Shown piece after piece: positions 38,922 through 47,050 of a DNA stretch of 64,000 nt. The notes under the pieces are model-generated. The model was not told the DNA's origin and did no database searches. It worked only from the letters and a program-made list of their open reading frames with translations. Numbering within the stretch: position 1 is the first letter of the stretch; each line of letters opens with the position of its first letter. The DNA comes from Steroidobacteraceae bacterium (lineage in GTDB: Bacteria; Pseudomonadota; Gammaproteobacteria; Steroidobacterales; Steroidobacteraceae). Both the position numbers and the translations under genes were made by a program. The stretch lies in contig JABAQN010000004.1 of assembly GCA_019187495.1 (NCBI GenBank), positions 41,028 through 105,027 of the forward strand. The letters are read 5' to 3'.

Positions 38922-40189
38922 ACACGTTCGACAAGCCGCGCATCGTGTCGTGTGCAGCAGTGCATCGCCATCATGTGCAGCTCCCGCGAGGTTGCCTCGA
39001 GGAAGCGTTGAAGCGTTTTCGTGAGAATGGCGTTGCCGTCGATATCGATGACAAGCGCGAACAAGGCAGGGATCTTGATTGCCGACTCTCCGGGACGCTA
39101 CGTGGAGAGCAACAGGCTGCCGTGGACGCGTTGCTGCCTCATGACTGTGGCGTATTGGCGGCGACCATGGCATTCGGCAAGACCGTTGTCGCCGCTGACA
39201 TGATCGCGCGCCGGGGATGCAGTGTACTGGTGCTGGTGCATCGCAAGGAATTGCTGACCCAATGGGTGGAGCGCCTGCGACAATTTCTGTCGGTGAGCCC
39301 TGACCAGATCGGCCTGATCGGCGGTGGGAAACGCAAGCCCACCGGTGTCATCGACGTCGCCGTCATTCAGAGCCTGGTGCGGAAGGGCGCGGTATCGGAT
39401 GTCGTTTCCGGTTACGGTCACTTGATTGCGGACGAATGCCATCACCTGCCGGCCGTGAGCTTCGAGCTCGTGGCCCGACGCGCGGAGGCACGTTACGTAC
39501 TGGGACTTTCAGCGACGATCACACGCAAGGACGGACATCACCCCATCATCCACATGCAGTGCGGGCCTGTGCGGCATCGGGTCGATTCGCGTCATCACGC
39601 CGCGCGGCGAGGCATGGCGCTTCAAGTGCGCAGTCGAAGCACGGATTTCCAGACATCATTGAGTCTGGAGGCCCCTGGCGTATCCATGCCCGCCCTCTAC
39701 GCAGCGCTTGGCCAGGACCAGGCGCGCAACGACCTCATCTTCGACGATGTGCTTCAGGCGCTGGAGGCCGGGCGTTGCCCGCTCGTGCTCACCGAGCGCC
39801 GCGATCACCTCGAGAGTCTGCAGCGCCGCTTCGAGCATTTCGTCCGCAATCTCATCGTTCTGCATGGTGGACTGTCGGCCACGGAACGCCGCGTCATGCA
39901 TGAATCGTTGAAAGCAGCAGCGACCGGAGAGCGTCTCGTTCTCGCTACCGGAAGGTATATTGGCGAAGGCTTCGACGATCCGCGCTTCGATACCCTGTTT
40001 CCCGCGATGCCGATCTCCTGGAAGGGTACGCTGGCACAGTACGTCGGACGCCTTCATCGCGAGCACGACGGCAAGCGTGAAGTCATCGTGTATGACTACG
40101 TCGATCACTCAGTGCCGGTGCTCGCCCGTATGGCCGCGAAACGGGAGAAGGGATATCGCGCACTTGGCTATGTGATGGATGGGTCCTGA
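38918..40189 (+). CDS. DEAD/DEAH-type helicase fragment (C-terminal half of TOTE-type primase-helicase)
   Basis: 423 residues. Motif I AFGKTVVAA, motif II ADECHH, motif III LSATITRKDG, and C-terminal RecA-domain motifs ATGRYIGEGFDD and QYVGRLHREHDGKREVIVYDY are all present. The sequence NTFDKPRIVSCAAVH/LPRGCLEEAL at the start matches the middle of much larger proteins that pair this helicase with an archaeo-eukaryotic-type primase domain (TOTE conflict systems; family recognition from memory). Here the primase half is absent and the frame begins exactly where an AlpA remnant ends. The C-terminus also stops soon after the YVDHSVPVLARM segment. Most likely a non-functional remnant, though the helicase core is intact. 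Confidence 0.7.
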   Translation: MNTFDKPRIVSCAAVHRHHVQLPRGCLEEALKRFRENGVAVDIDDKREQGRDLDCRLSGTLRGEQQAAVDALLPHDCGVLAATMAFGKTVVAADMIARRGCSVLVLVHRKELLTQWVERLRQFLSVSPDQIGLIGGGKRKPTGVIDVAVIQSLVRKGAVSDVVSGYGHLIADECHHLPAVSFELVARRAEARYVLGLSATITRKDGHHPIIHMQCGPVRHRVDSRHHAARRGMALQVRSRSTDFQTSLSLEAPGVSMPALYAALGQDQARNDLIFDDVLQALEAGRCPLVLTERRDHLESLQRRFEHFVRNLIVLHGGLSATERRVMHESLKAAATGERLVLATGRYIGEGFDDPRFDTLFPAMPISWKGTLAQYVGRLHREHDGKREVIVYDYVDHSVPVLARMAAKREKGYRALGYVMDGS

Positions 40190-40610
40190 CTCCGGCTGCA
40201 GTACCATTGAGTCCGGTTGAGAGGTCGGCATCTTTTGCGGCCGAGCGTTTGCAAGCGGCGCATGCTGACGGTCCGACGGTAAAGTGGTATGAGGCTCTGC
40301 CAGAATCTCAGTCGCCACGGTCACTTAGAAGGCTCGCAGACAATAGAGTGGGAGTGAGGGGTCTCGCGGTGCGATGGTGCGCCGGAACGCTGCGAAATGC
40401 AGTGCCGGGACTCCGGGAAGAAGCAGGGCAAACTCTTCGCTTGGTTTATCTTTCGTCGACAATGGTCACTCATGGTGACTGAAACGCGAGATTCGTAAAC
40501 CTCCAACCGTGGATTGGCCCTGCATTTCTGTTCGAACCGGATGGATTTGCCGAGTCCGGTTGACATCCTCACCTCACAGTCTGTTGCGTCCCTGCACGTT
40601 TCTGCGAGAG
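40190..40610. other. Gene-free spacer
   Basis: No coding frame with recognisable similarity is seen on either strand. It contains a diverged direct repeat (about 40250-40370) also found at about 44622-44745. It separates the helicase fragment from the Wadjet-like remnant. Confidence 0.4.
40250..40370. repeat. Diverged intergenic direct repeat, copy A
   Basis: The segment around AGGCTC...GAGTGG-AGTGAGGG-CTCGC (40302-40365) aligns with 44679-44740; 24 of 30 bases match in the best 30-bp part, with looser matching upstream (GCATG...GACGGTC). It may be the scar of an insertion element. The two copies bracket the Wadjet-like remnant and the PIN/RHH pair. Confidence 0.35.
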
Positions 40611-42044
40611 TCAACTTCGGGCGAGGTCTCCGGCCAGAACTTCCCAAACAGCTTCTTCATGAATCGACTTTCGTTGGATGCACATTGCTTCACTCAACTG
40701 CACGTCCCAAAGCGCATCGACTCGCCCATCCCCAGGAAGCGTCCCTGTAAATCCGGCACAGGCTACAACGTAGTCCTGAGCGGAAAAGCGCCATGCCGAG
40801 GCCTGCAACTCGCGCATCACGAAGTTGCCGATGCGAATTCCGGCCCAGTCGAAGTCGCCGTGGTATGCGAGATTCGCGCCGCAGATGATGAGCTGCCGCA
40901 GCAGAGTCTGCTGGGCCGCAGCCGGCATGCCGTTCGTGCAGATCAAGGGCGCGCAGTCCGCTCCCAGCTGATCCGCCGCGATGGAGAGCATCGACGGGTT
41001 CTCGCAAACGTAGACGCGTCGCCCGGAAACGTCCCATGCGGGCGGATCGCGCAAGAGCATGCGGAGGGTGAGGTGGACCGGGTCGCCTGCGCAGGCGGCG
41101 GTGCGCGCCATTTTTGCTGCCACCGCGTTTCCCGTGGCGGGGAGGTTGAGGCATAGAACGGGCGCGGCGAGCTCGTTCACAGTGATGCCGAGGCGAGCCC
41201 ACTGGTCTCTGGCCCGGACTCCATCCACGGCGGATTGTTCGAGCCCGAACGCGCGCAGCACAAGTGTCGCGACAGCCTGTCCGGCGTCCAGGGCGTGGGC
41301 GTCCTCCAACTCCGCGGCCGCGAGCTGCGCGAGCGGCTGGCCTCGTGCCGGCAACCGTCCAATCACCCGATCGACGCTTTCCAGTAGCTGTGCTGCCCGT
41401 TGGGGGTCGCTTCCGGCGAGCCGACCATCGAATTCCAGGTCCGGCTGTGTCGCGGCGATCAGGCTCGCCCCAGCGGTCCCCGAGGGGAGGCGGGCCAGTA
41501 CGCGTCGATGGACATCGTAGAGCACATCGCCCGACTGATTGACATACGCTTCTTCATCGCCTGCCACGCGAGCCAGTACGCCGAAATCGAGCAGAAGTCG
41601 GCATACAGCCACGAGCGCGCGGCGCTCCCGGGCGCTTGCCAGCGTGTAAATGAATCCCCGGCTCGTCAACTCGGGGTCTGCTGCGGACTCGAGCAGCCGT
41701 TCGCCCAGAGCGCGAAGCGTGACCTGGGATTCGGCTCGCTCGAGCACTGCGCACGCGAGACAGAGGAGAGCGTAGCGTTCGCGGTCGAACTCAGGCAGTC
41801 CACGCGTGAAATCGGTGAACATTGCCGGGCGCTTGTAGAGGCGCGCACATTGGCGCTCGACTTGAAGGTTCCAGCCGGTCTCGCGTCCGAACCAGTCGCG
41901 GAGGTATTCGGCGTGCTTTCGCACGAGTTCGAGATTCGGATCGTGGCTCGCGATCAGTGGCCGCATCAGCAGGGCGCGCAGCGCACGCTCTCGTTCGTCT
42001 TCCTGCTGCTGCGTGAGTACGTCTTTCAGGCCGCGGGGCTGCAT
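40611..42044 (-). pseudogene. Chimeric TIGR02678 (JetB-like) / TIGR02679 (JetD-like) fusion, Wadjet remnant
   Basis: 477 residues. Residues 1 to about 195 match the N-terminal half of TIGR02678/DUF2398 proteins (RALLMRPLIASHDP, VRKHAEYLRDWFGRETGW, RYALLCLACAVLERAE, GDVLYDVHRRVLARL). From about residue 199 the frame changes abruptly to the C-terminal part of TIGR02679/DUF2399 proteins (LPATGNAV, VYVCENPSMLSIAADQLG, TNGMPAAAQQTLLRQL, YHGDFDWAGIRIGNFV), the Toprim-type nuclease subunit that normally follows the SMC gene. A full locus would have the rest of the B-like gene, a large SMC gene and the D-like N-terminus between these points; all are deleted (junction near 41450). The open frame survives, but the proteins cannot work as in Wadjet. 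Confidence 0.7.
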
Positions 42045-42049
42045 GAACG

Positions 42050-43569
42050 TCAGGTCCGCCTGATGAGAATGTGGTGGTCCCGGCCACGGAACTGCCCCAG
42101 CTCGGTCTCGAGCACGGCATGGCTTTCGGGCTGCAGCGGAACAAGGCGCACCACGAGCGTGCCGTCGCCGGTTTGTCGCTCCACCGGCTCATCGGGGTTC
42201 GTCTGGGCTGCGAGCGCTTCGCCCAGCAGGGCGAGGAACATACGGAAAGCGGGCGCATCGAGCCGGCCGAACTCCGACAGGCGCGTTTCCCGATTCGTGG
42301 CGAGGTACGCGCGCGCGGCTTCGGTCTGGGCGGCTTCTTCCGCGACACGCGCGGCGAGCACTGCGCGTTCTCTGGACCTGTCCAGAATTCTCGGTGGCGC
42401 GCCCCGGGTCGGGAGTATCCCCTGCTGGCGAAGCTTCGGCAGCACCGCAATTCCGGGAGCGGACCGCCACGGCGTAGTGGCGCTGATCTTCTCCTCCGTG
42501 ATGGCAAGTGCAAGATGCCGGCAGGGCGACAGTGCGAACGCCGCACGCCACAGCTTGTGGGCATGCGCGTCTGTCGGGACTTCCGCAAACCAGAGCGCCA
42601 AGCGCCGGAAGTCTGCCGCCCGATCGCTGCGCCCCACGCGGCGCTCGTGCAAGAGCGAGACCGCTTGCAGGAGGCGGGGAATGGCGGAAAGGGCGCTCGC
42701 GCGAAGCAGATCTGCCTGCGAGCGCTCCCTGCCATTGGATATAAACCAGAGCTTGAGCCCTTTCCAGCGCTCGATCCACGAATCCAGCCGTATGCGCAGA
42801 GCCATTTCACTTTCACTCGCATCAGTATCGTCCGGCGCGGAGTTGCGCGCGTCGCGTTCGGCTGCAAGCCGCAGAAGCAACGGCTCCGCAGGGGCGAGAT
42901 CGAGCAGCAGCTCGGCAATCTGGCCGGAACGCGTAACAAGATCGCCGACGAAGCGCTGCAAATAGTCGATGAGACGGGTCTTGAAACCCATCACCGCCGA
43001 GACTTCCGCTCGCTGCAGCTCAATCGTGCGCGCCAGCCCGGCCATGAATGCCTCGGCGTTGTTCGAGAGGCCGGCGAAGATGTGTACGAGATCCCGGAGC
43101 GCGCCGTGGACCTTGGCGGAGTCGGGCGGCGCCTCGTTCAAGAGCTCACGGATGGAGATCAGCCGCGCGCGAATATCATCAAGAGCGACGGATTGCAGCT
43201 CGGCACGTCTCGCGAGCGTCTCACTGAATGCGTGAAGGCCACTTCGACCGCTTCGCCGCCGACGGTCATCCGGTAGAGAAGTCGTTTGCGGTAGAAGTCT
43301 TCGATGGTGGAAACGCGTGCAGTGTCGGGCTGGGCCTGCAGGTTTCCCCATTCGACGAGTTGGGTCAGCGCGTGCTGAACGGTTTCGAGGGACGGCGGAG
43401 CATCGGGCCAGCGGGCTTCGGCGAGCACGTCGTCCGGGCGCAGGTGCAGACGGAACTGGCGTTTGGCCGCGGCGAACAGGTCCAGGATGGCGCGGTAGTG
43501 CGGGCTGTTCTCAGCTATCACGTGGCTGAACAGAAGAGGAGTGGAGGGATGCAGGGAGGGGTTGGTCAT
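42050..43569 (-). pseudogene. TIGR02677/DUF2397 (JetA-like) Wadjet subunit with frameshift
   Basis: From the ATG at 43569 the first frame reads LLFSHVIAENSPHYRAILDLFAAAKRQF and TARVSTIEDFYRKRLLYRMTVGGEAVEVAF. The homologous continuation (HAFSETLARRAELQSVALDDI ... RLIDYLQRFVGDLV ... RRVGRSDRAADFRRLALWFAEVPTDAHAHKLW) is in the next frame down to 42050. The shift falls within about 43234-43238 and is explained by one missing base in GCCTTCACG. Together the two parts span the full family length. The stop is 5 bp before the fused B/D frame, preserving the A-B order of an intact locus. In Wadjet systems this is a kleisin/accessory partner of the SMC motor that senses plasmids. Confidence 0.7.
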
Positions 43570-43873
43570 CCTGTGGTGCCGATCAGATCCGAAGTAAGGT
43601 TGGATTGTAGATCCCGGAAGTTGGCGGACGCGCCAAGCGATGTGCGGCGACCCTCCCCCAAACAATAGTAGTTGTTCCCGGAACGACAGGCACCCGCGCG
43701 CATCGCCGCTGCAGCTGAGGAGCGATTGTGCTGGTCGGTGACGCGGCGGGTTTCGGGGTGAGGCAGGGGGTGGCAGCGGCTCGCTGCCGGCCCTGCGGGG
43801 CTTCCAGGCCAGCGGGCCGTCGGCCTTGCCGGTTTGGACTTTCTGTCCGCCCGCCAGGGCGGGATATTCGACT

Positions 43874-43891
43874 GATAGCATGGATGCTATC
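43874..43891. promoter_or_regulatory. Perfect palindrome GATAGCAT-GG-ATGCTATC, candidate TA operator
   Basis: Eight-base arms separated by GG. It contains the upstream candidate ATG (43884) of the PIN toxin frame and ends 10 bp before the second ATG (43902). Placement over the start is typical of toxin-antitoxin autoregulation. Confidence 0.6.
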
Positions 43892-43901
43892 ATTACGTCC
43901 G

Positions 43902-44330
43902 ATGGGCCTACCCCGGATCGTCCTGGATACCAACGTTCTGGCCTCGGCCTTCACGAGTGGTCGTGGGGCGTCGCGGGAAGTCCTGCGGCGCGTCCTGCGT
44001 AAAGAGGTGCAGGCGCTGATCTCGGTGCCGCTGTTCGCGGAATATGAGGACGTTCTGGCGCGTCCGCGGGTACAGAGGCGGTGCAGTCTGAGCTCGAAGG
44101 AGCAGCAGGTGCTGTTTGACGCGTTCCTGGCCTGCACTGAGCTGGTGGAGGTCTACTACCGCTGGAGGCCGAACTTGCCGGACGAGTCTGACAATCATGT
44201 CATGGAACTGGCCGTGGCGGCCGGAAGTGCAACGATTCTGACGTTCAATCGGAGGGATTTCTCGCGCGGCGAGCTGCGATTTCCGGATATTGCCATCCAG
44301 TCGCCTGCCAACTGGCTGAAAGAGAATTGA
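43902..44330 (+). CDS. PIN-domain toxin (COG1569 family)
   Basis: 142 residues from the ATG at 43902; an ATG at 43884 within the palindrome is in frame and would add six residues. PIN core: IVLDTNVLASAF (first Asp), a Glu in PLFAEYEDVL, DESDNHVMELAVAAG (Asp-Asn-His region) and ATILTFNRRDF. These form the Mg2+-dependent ribonuclease site. The gene precedes its RHH antitoxin by 10 bp, the reverse of the usual antitoxin-first order. It is cargo of the tRNA-Ser island. Confidence 0.85.
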   Translation: MGLPRIVLDTNVLASAFTSGRGASREVLRRVLRKEVQALISVPLFAEYEDVLARPRVQRRCSLSSKEQQVLFDAFLACTELVEVYYRWRPNLPDESDNHVMELAVAAGSATILTFNRRDFSRGELRFPDIAIQSPANWLKEN

Positions 44331-44340
44331 AGGAGAAGAC

Positions 44341-44559
44341 ATGTCGACTCTCACGATCCGACTGCCCGACACCAAGCACGAACGGCTGAAGGCATTTGCC
44401 CGAACGCGTGGCGTCAGCGTCAATAAGCTGGTCGAGGAGCTGGCTACGGTCGCACTTGCCCAAGCGGATGCCGAGAATCGCTACCTGCTGCGCAAGGCTC
44501 GCGGCAAGCCCGCGGAAGGCCTGCAGCTGCTCGACAAGCTTGATCGAAAGACCAAGTAG
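44341..44559 (+). CDS. Ribbon-helix-helix antitoxin
   Basis: 72 residues with a strong AAGGAGAAG ribosome site. MSTLTIRLPDTKHERLKAFARTRGVSVNKLVEELATVAL is an Arc/CopG ribbon-helix-helix domain; the C-terminal tail (RKARGKPAEGLQLLDKL) would occupy the toxin active site. It is cotranscribed with the PIN toxin upstream and probably binds the 43874 palindrome (inference). Confidence 0.8.
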   Translation: MSTLTIRLPDTKHERLKAFARTRGVSVNKLVEELATVALAQADAENRYLLRKARGKPAEGLQLLDKLDRKTK

Positions 44560-44621
44560 CTTCGGCGATGGTTGGCCCCAGTTCGGCGTCGATGTCTTTC
44601 GGGTCCTATCGGCACATCGCG

Positions 44622-44745
44622 CCATCGAGCGGCATGATTCGACGGTCAGTTTGACGGCAAAATCACGCCGCCCTAACGAGAATTCCAGCACCGGCGGCAA
44701 CTTGCGAGGCTCAAAGATTATTGAGTGGAAGTGAGGGCTCGCCAA
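44622..44745. repeat. Diverged intergenic direct repeat, copy B
   Basis: Partner of 40250-40370: shared AGAAT--CAG, AGGCTC, GAGTGG-AGTGAGGG and CTCGC blocks in the same order and orientation. The surrounding 44560-44917 has no recognisable gene. Confidence 0.35.
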
Positions 44746-44917
44746 AGGCCAGGAGATCCATGACGGTTTCGCCCAAGCGCTCAGTAACACCCGGCAATCC
44801 CTCTCCCGTACACAGTCGCTTTGTTATGTCTCAGGCGCAACGTCTGCGCCAGAATTGCTTGAGGTCCGAGGGCTCGTGGAGCCGGCTTTGGGCGGTCGAC
44901 GGTTGTATTTCGAGTGT

Positions 44918-44936
44918 GACGGTACCTTTGTCGGTA
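44918..44936. promoter_or_regulatory. Tandem heptamer pair GACGGTA-N5-GTCGGTA
   Basis: Same heptamer, same 12-bp period and same ACCTTTG context as 37544-37562, and 52 bp before the second attachment repeat. It marks the probable right end of the first element. Confidence 0.4.
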
Positions 44937-44987
44937 CAGAAAACCGCAATTTCGATCAAACCAAAGGGAAATTAATCGGTTGTGAGC

Positions 44988-45121
44988 GGGTTCGAATCCC
45001 TCTCTCCCGCCAGTTCCCGATTTCACGCCGGCTCAGACGATCCTGGAAAACGCTGCAAATGCCCTGAATCTCAGGGTGTTGGAATCTCATGGTGTTTTCC
45101 ATGCTCCCGGAATGTCTCAAC
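44988..45121 (+). repeat. Island attachment repeat, copy 2
   Basis: 134 bp beginning GGGTTCGAATCCCTCTCTC and running through the CCAGTTCCCGATTTCACG core to TGTCTCAAC, nearly identical to 37404-37537. It restores only the 3' end of a tRNA-Ser, not a whole tRNA. An integrase stub follows, as after copy 1, so a second related element was inserted in tandem. Confidence 0.85.
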
Positions 45122-45132
45122 CAGGCACAAGT

Positions 45133-45270
45133 ATCCAGATCTTCGATGTGCGGGGGTTGTCGCTGCATGTCATGCCCGCTGGCGGGCGGTACTGGCGCTT
45201 CAACTATCGGCTCAACGATCGTCACAAGACGCTGGCGCTGGGCATCTATCCGGACGTGCCGCTACGTGAG
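45133..45270 (+). pseudogene. Integrase N-terminal stub (second island)
   Basis: The frame reads IQIFDVRGLSLHVMPAGGRYWRFNYRLNDRHKTLALGIYPDVPLRE, closely similar to residues about 25-70 of the integrase at 37595. The rest of the integrase is gone, and the sequence switches to an IS91-family scrap at about 45269. Confidence 0.75.
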
Positions 45271-45406
45271 CCGCCCGCCGATTGCGGTGGAACGATCGGC
45301 ACTGACGTCAGCAGGCCAGGTTCGCTACGCGCTCAAGACCCCGTACCGTGACGGCATCACGCACATCGTGGTGGAACCGCTGGATCTGAAGGCAAGGCTT
45401 GCTGCC
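45269..45406 (+). pseudogene. IS91-family transposase C-terminal fragment
   Basis: The frame reads RPPIAVERSALTSAGQ then VRYALKTPYRDGITHIVVEPLDLKARLAA, the recognisable C-terminal segment of IS91/ISCR-type rolling-circle transposases. It directly abuts the integrase stub, so one-ended transposition or later deletion probably truncated the integrase. Confidence 0.6.
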
Positions 45407-45583
45407 CCTCGGGGCGCGAGCCCCGCCCCAACAGGCGCAGCTGATCTGACCGCAGAAAACCGGGAACTGGAATCCGGAACTCGCAAACAGCGTTGAATGG
45501 CCGGGAGGGGGAACTCGGGCAGCCCTCTCCGGCAAGCAGCGCCAAGGCAGGTGGTTTGAATGTACTATCCGCCACACGCTAAA

Positions 45584-45610
45584 ATATTCGCAAATCGCAA
45601 GAGTGAATAT
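45584..45610. promoter_or_regulatory. Inverted repeat ATATTC-N15-GAATAT before parD
   Basis: Arms at 45584-45589 and 45605-45610, ending 12 bp before the ParD ATG. The wide spacer makes it only a moderate operator candidate for ParD autoregulation. Confidence 0.35.
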
Positions 45611-45622
45611 AGAGCGTTCCGT

Positions 45623-45871
45623 ATGGCCACAACCAGCCTGAGCTTGGGTGAGCACTGGGAAGTCTTCATTCGCAATGAAGTCTCCAGCGGGCGCTACGGT
45701 TCCGCCAGCGAGGTGGTTCGCTCAGCGCTGCGCGTTCTGGAAGAGCGCAAGACGAGACTGGATGTACTTCGGGCGCATTTGGCCGAGGGCTCGGCTCAGG
45801 CTGCACGTGGTGAATTCGCGCAGAACTACTCCGTCGAGAAGCTGATCGCTGACGCGGACGCAGGTGAATGA
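45623..45871 (+). CDS. parD: ParD-like RHH antitoxin
   Basis: 82 residues from the ATG at 45623, giving the family start MATTSLSLGEHWEVFIRNEV; an upstream ATG at 45560 adds non-conserved residues. Ribbon-helix-helix residues 1-45 include SGRYGSASEVVRSALRVLEER, and the acidic C-terminal tail wraps the toxin. ATGA overlap with parE. Confidence 0.9.
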   Translation: MATTSLSLGEHWEVFIRNEVSSGRYGSASEVVRSALRVLEERKTRLDVLRAHLAEGSAQAARGEFAQNYSVEKLIADADAGE

Positions 45872-46176
45872 AGCTGTCGTTTCGCCTCGCACCACGGGCA
45901 TACGACGATCTCAAGAACATCGCGCGATATACGCGCCAGCAGTGGAGCGAAGCGCAGCGCGAAAAATATCTGCGCGCGCTGGATGCCCGGTTTCGGTGGC
46001 TGGCCGAACATCCGCAGTCGGGCAAGCACCGACCGGAAATCGCCGAGGGTTACTTCAGCTTTCCGCAAGGCTCGCACGTGATCTTCTATCTCATTGGCAA
46101 AGACGACATCGATATCATCGGCGTGCCGCACAAGCAGATGGATGTACTGGACTACTTTGGTGGAACCGAGCCATAG
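45868..46176 (+). CDS. parE: ParE-like toxin
   Basis: 102 residues, RelE/ParE superfamily: KLSFRLAPRAYDDLKNIARYTRQQWSEAQREKYLRALD, HPQSGKHRPEIAEGYFSFPQGSHVIFY and IDIIGVPHKQMD. The pattern fits gyrase-poisoning ParE toxins rather than ribosome-dependent RelE. Partner of the overlapping ParD. Confidence 0.9.
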   Translation: MKLSFRLAPRAYDDLKNIARYTRQQWSEAQREKYLRALDARFRWLAEHPQSGKHRPEIAEGYFSFPQGSHVIFYLIGKDDIDIIGVPHKQMDVLDYFGGTEP

Positions 46177-46266
46177 GTCTCACCCGAGCTCATCCGTTGT
46201 CATGCGTGCACGGAGCCGGGAGCCGTCCTGGCTGGCGTGGTGGGTGATTTCCAACGGTTGAAAGGT

Positions 46267-46285
46267 GAGGGTACTTCTGAAGGTA
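46267..46285. promoter_or_regulatory. Third heptamer pair GAGGGTA-N5-GAAGGTA
   Basis: A more diverged copy of the integrase-proximal heptamer pair with the same 12-bp period, in the otherwise gene-free gap 46177-46394. It may mark the end of another element after parDE. Confidence 0.25.
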
Positions 46286-46394
46286 TCGTCACTGGCGGAG
46301 CGGAGATCTCCCGTACGGTTCAGACGTGCGCCCGAAAGCATGCTCATTCGGTTGCCGCAGGGTATCGACCACCACCCGAATTTGCACTGGGCCG

Positions 46395-46820
46395 TCATAT
46401 TCTCACGATCTTCAGAATGCGCTTTAGCGAGCTGAAATCGGCAGGATTCCGGGTATAGAGCGGCAGGCTGTTGGCCGCAGCCGTCGAAGCGATGAGCAGG
46501 TCGGCGAGGCGCGCGCGACCTGACTGCCCGGCGGCGCGTGCCGCAGCGAACACCCGGCCGTACATGCGTGCCGATTCAGCATCGAACGGCAGCGGATCCC
46601 AGGTTGCCGCCGCCCACTGCAGTCGATCCTGCCGGCGAGCGCGTTCATCGCGACTCTCCGTTGCATGCGGACCCGCGGCGAGTTCGGCCAGCGTGACCGC
46701 CGAGATCGCTGATTCATCGGGGAGGAGCGAGGGATCGATCAGGTCGTGATCGATCACGATCGAGGTGTCCAGAACGCCCTGCGTGGGCTCAGCCACGGGC
46801 GTGTGGTTCCACAACGGCAT
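46395..46820 (-). CDS. VapC-like PIN-domain toxin
   Basis: 141 residues from the ATG at 46820; a longer frame to 46874 is antitoxin shadow. GVLDTSIVIDHD (first Asp), SAVTLAELAAG (Glu), ARLADLLIASTAAANSLPLYTRNPADF (Asp and the usual 'tRNpkdF' end) give a complete PIN ribonuclease site. It overlaps its Phd-type antitoxin by 32 bp and is cotranscribed with it. Confidence 0.87.
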   Translation of the reverse strand: MPLWNHTPVAEPTQGVLDTSIVIDHDLIDPSLLPDESAISAVTLAELAAGPHATESRDERARRQDRLQWAAATWDPLPFDAESARMYGRVFAAARAAGQSGRARLADLLIASTAAANSLPLYTRNPADFSSLKRILKIVRI

Positions 46821-47040
46821 CGAGATCCGAGCGGAACTTCCTGGCGTCGATGCGCGCTGCCCGTGCCGCGGCATCCGCGATGGCGGCCCGGGGCACGAAG
46901 CGACGGCGCCGGATCGGCCGCAGTTCTCCCACCGGCGTGCCGTTTCGACTCACGATCATCGTGCGTCCGGCCTCAACCTCGCGAAGAATGGCCCCGGAAT
47001 CGTTGCGCAATTCCCGCTGAGTGATAACGCGGCTTTTCAT
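46789..47040 (-). CDS. Phd/YefM-type antitoxin
   Basis: 83 residues from the ATG at 47040 (an in-frame ATG at 47076 is less likely). SRVITQRELRNDSGAILREVEAGRTMIVSRNGTPVGELRP is the Phd/YefM DNA-binding fold; the basic C-terminal region (RRRRFVPRAAIADAAARAARIDARKFRSDLD) contacts the toxin. Three GTAGCA repeats stand just upstream as its probable operator. Confidence 0.87.
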   Translation of the reverse strand: MKSRVITQRELRNDSGAILREVEAGRTMIVSRNGTPVGELRPIRRRRFVPRAAIADAAARAARIDARKFRSDLDAVVEPHARG

Positions 47041-47050
47041 GTGTCGCATT

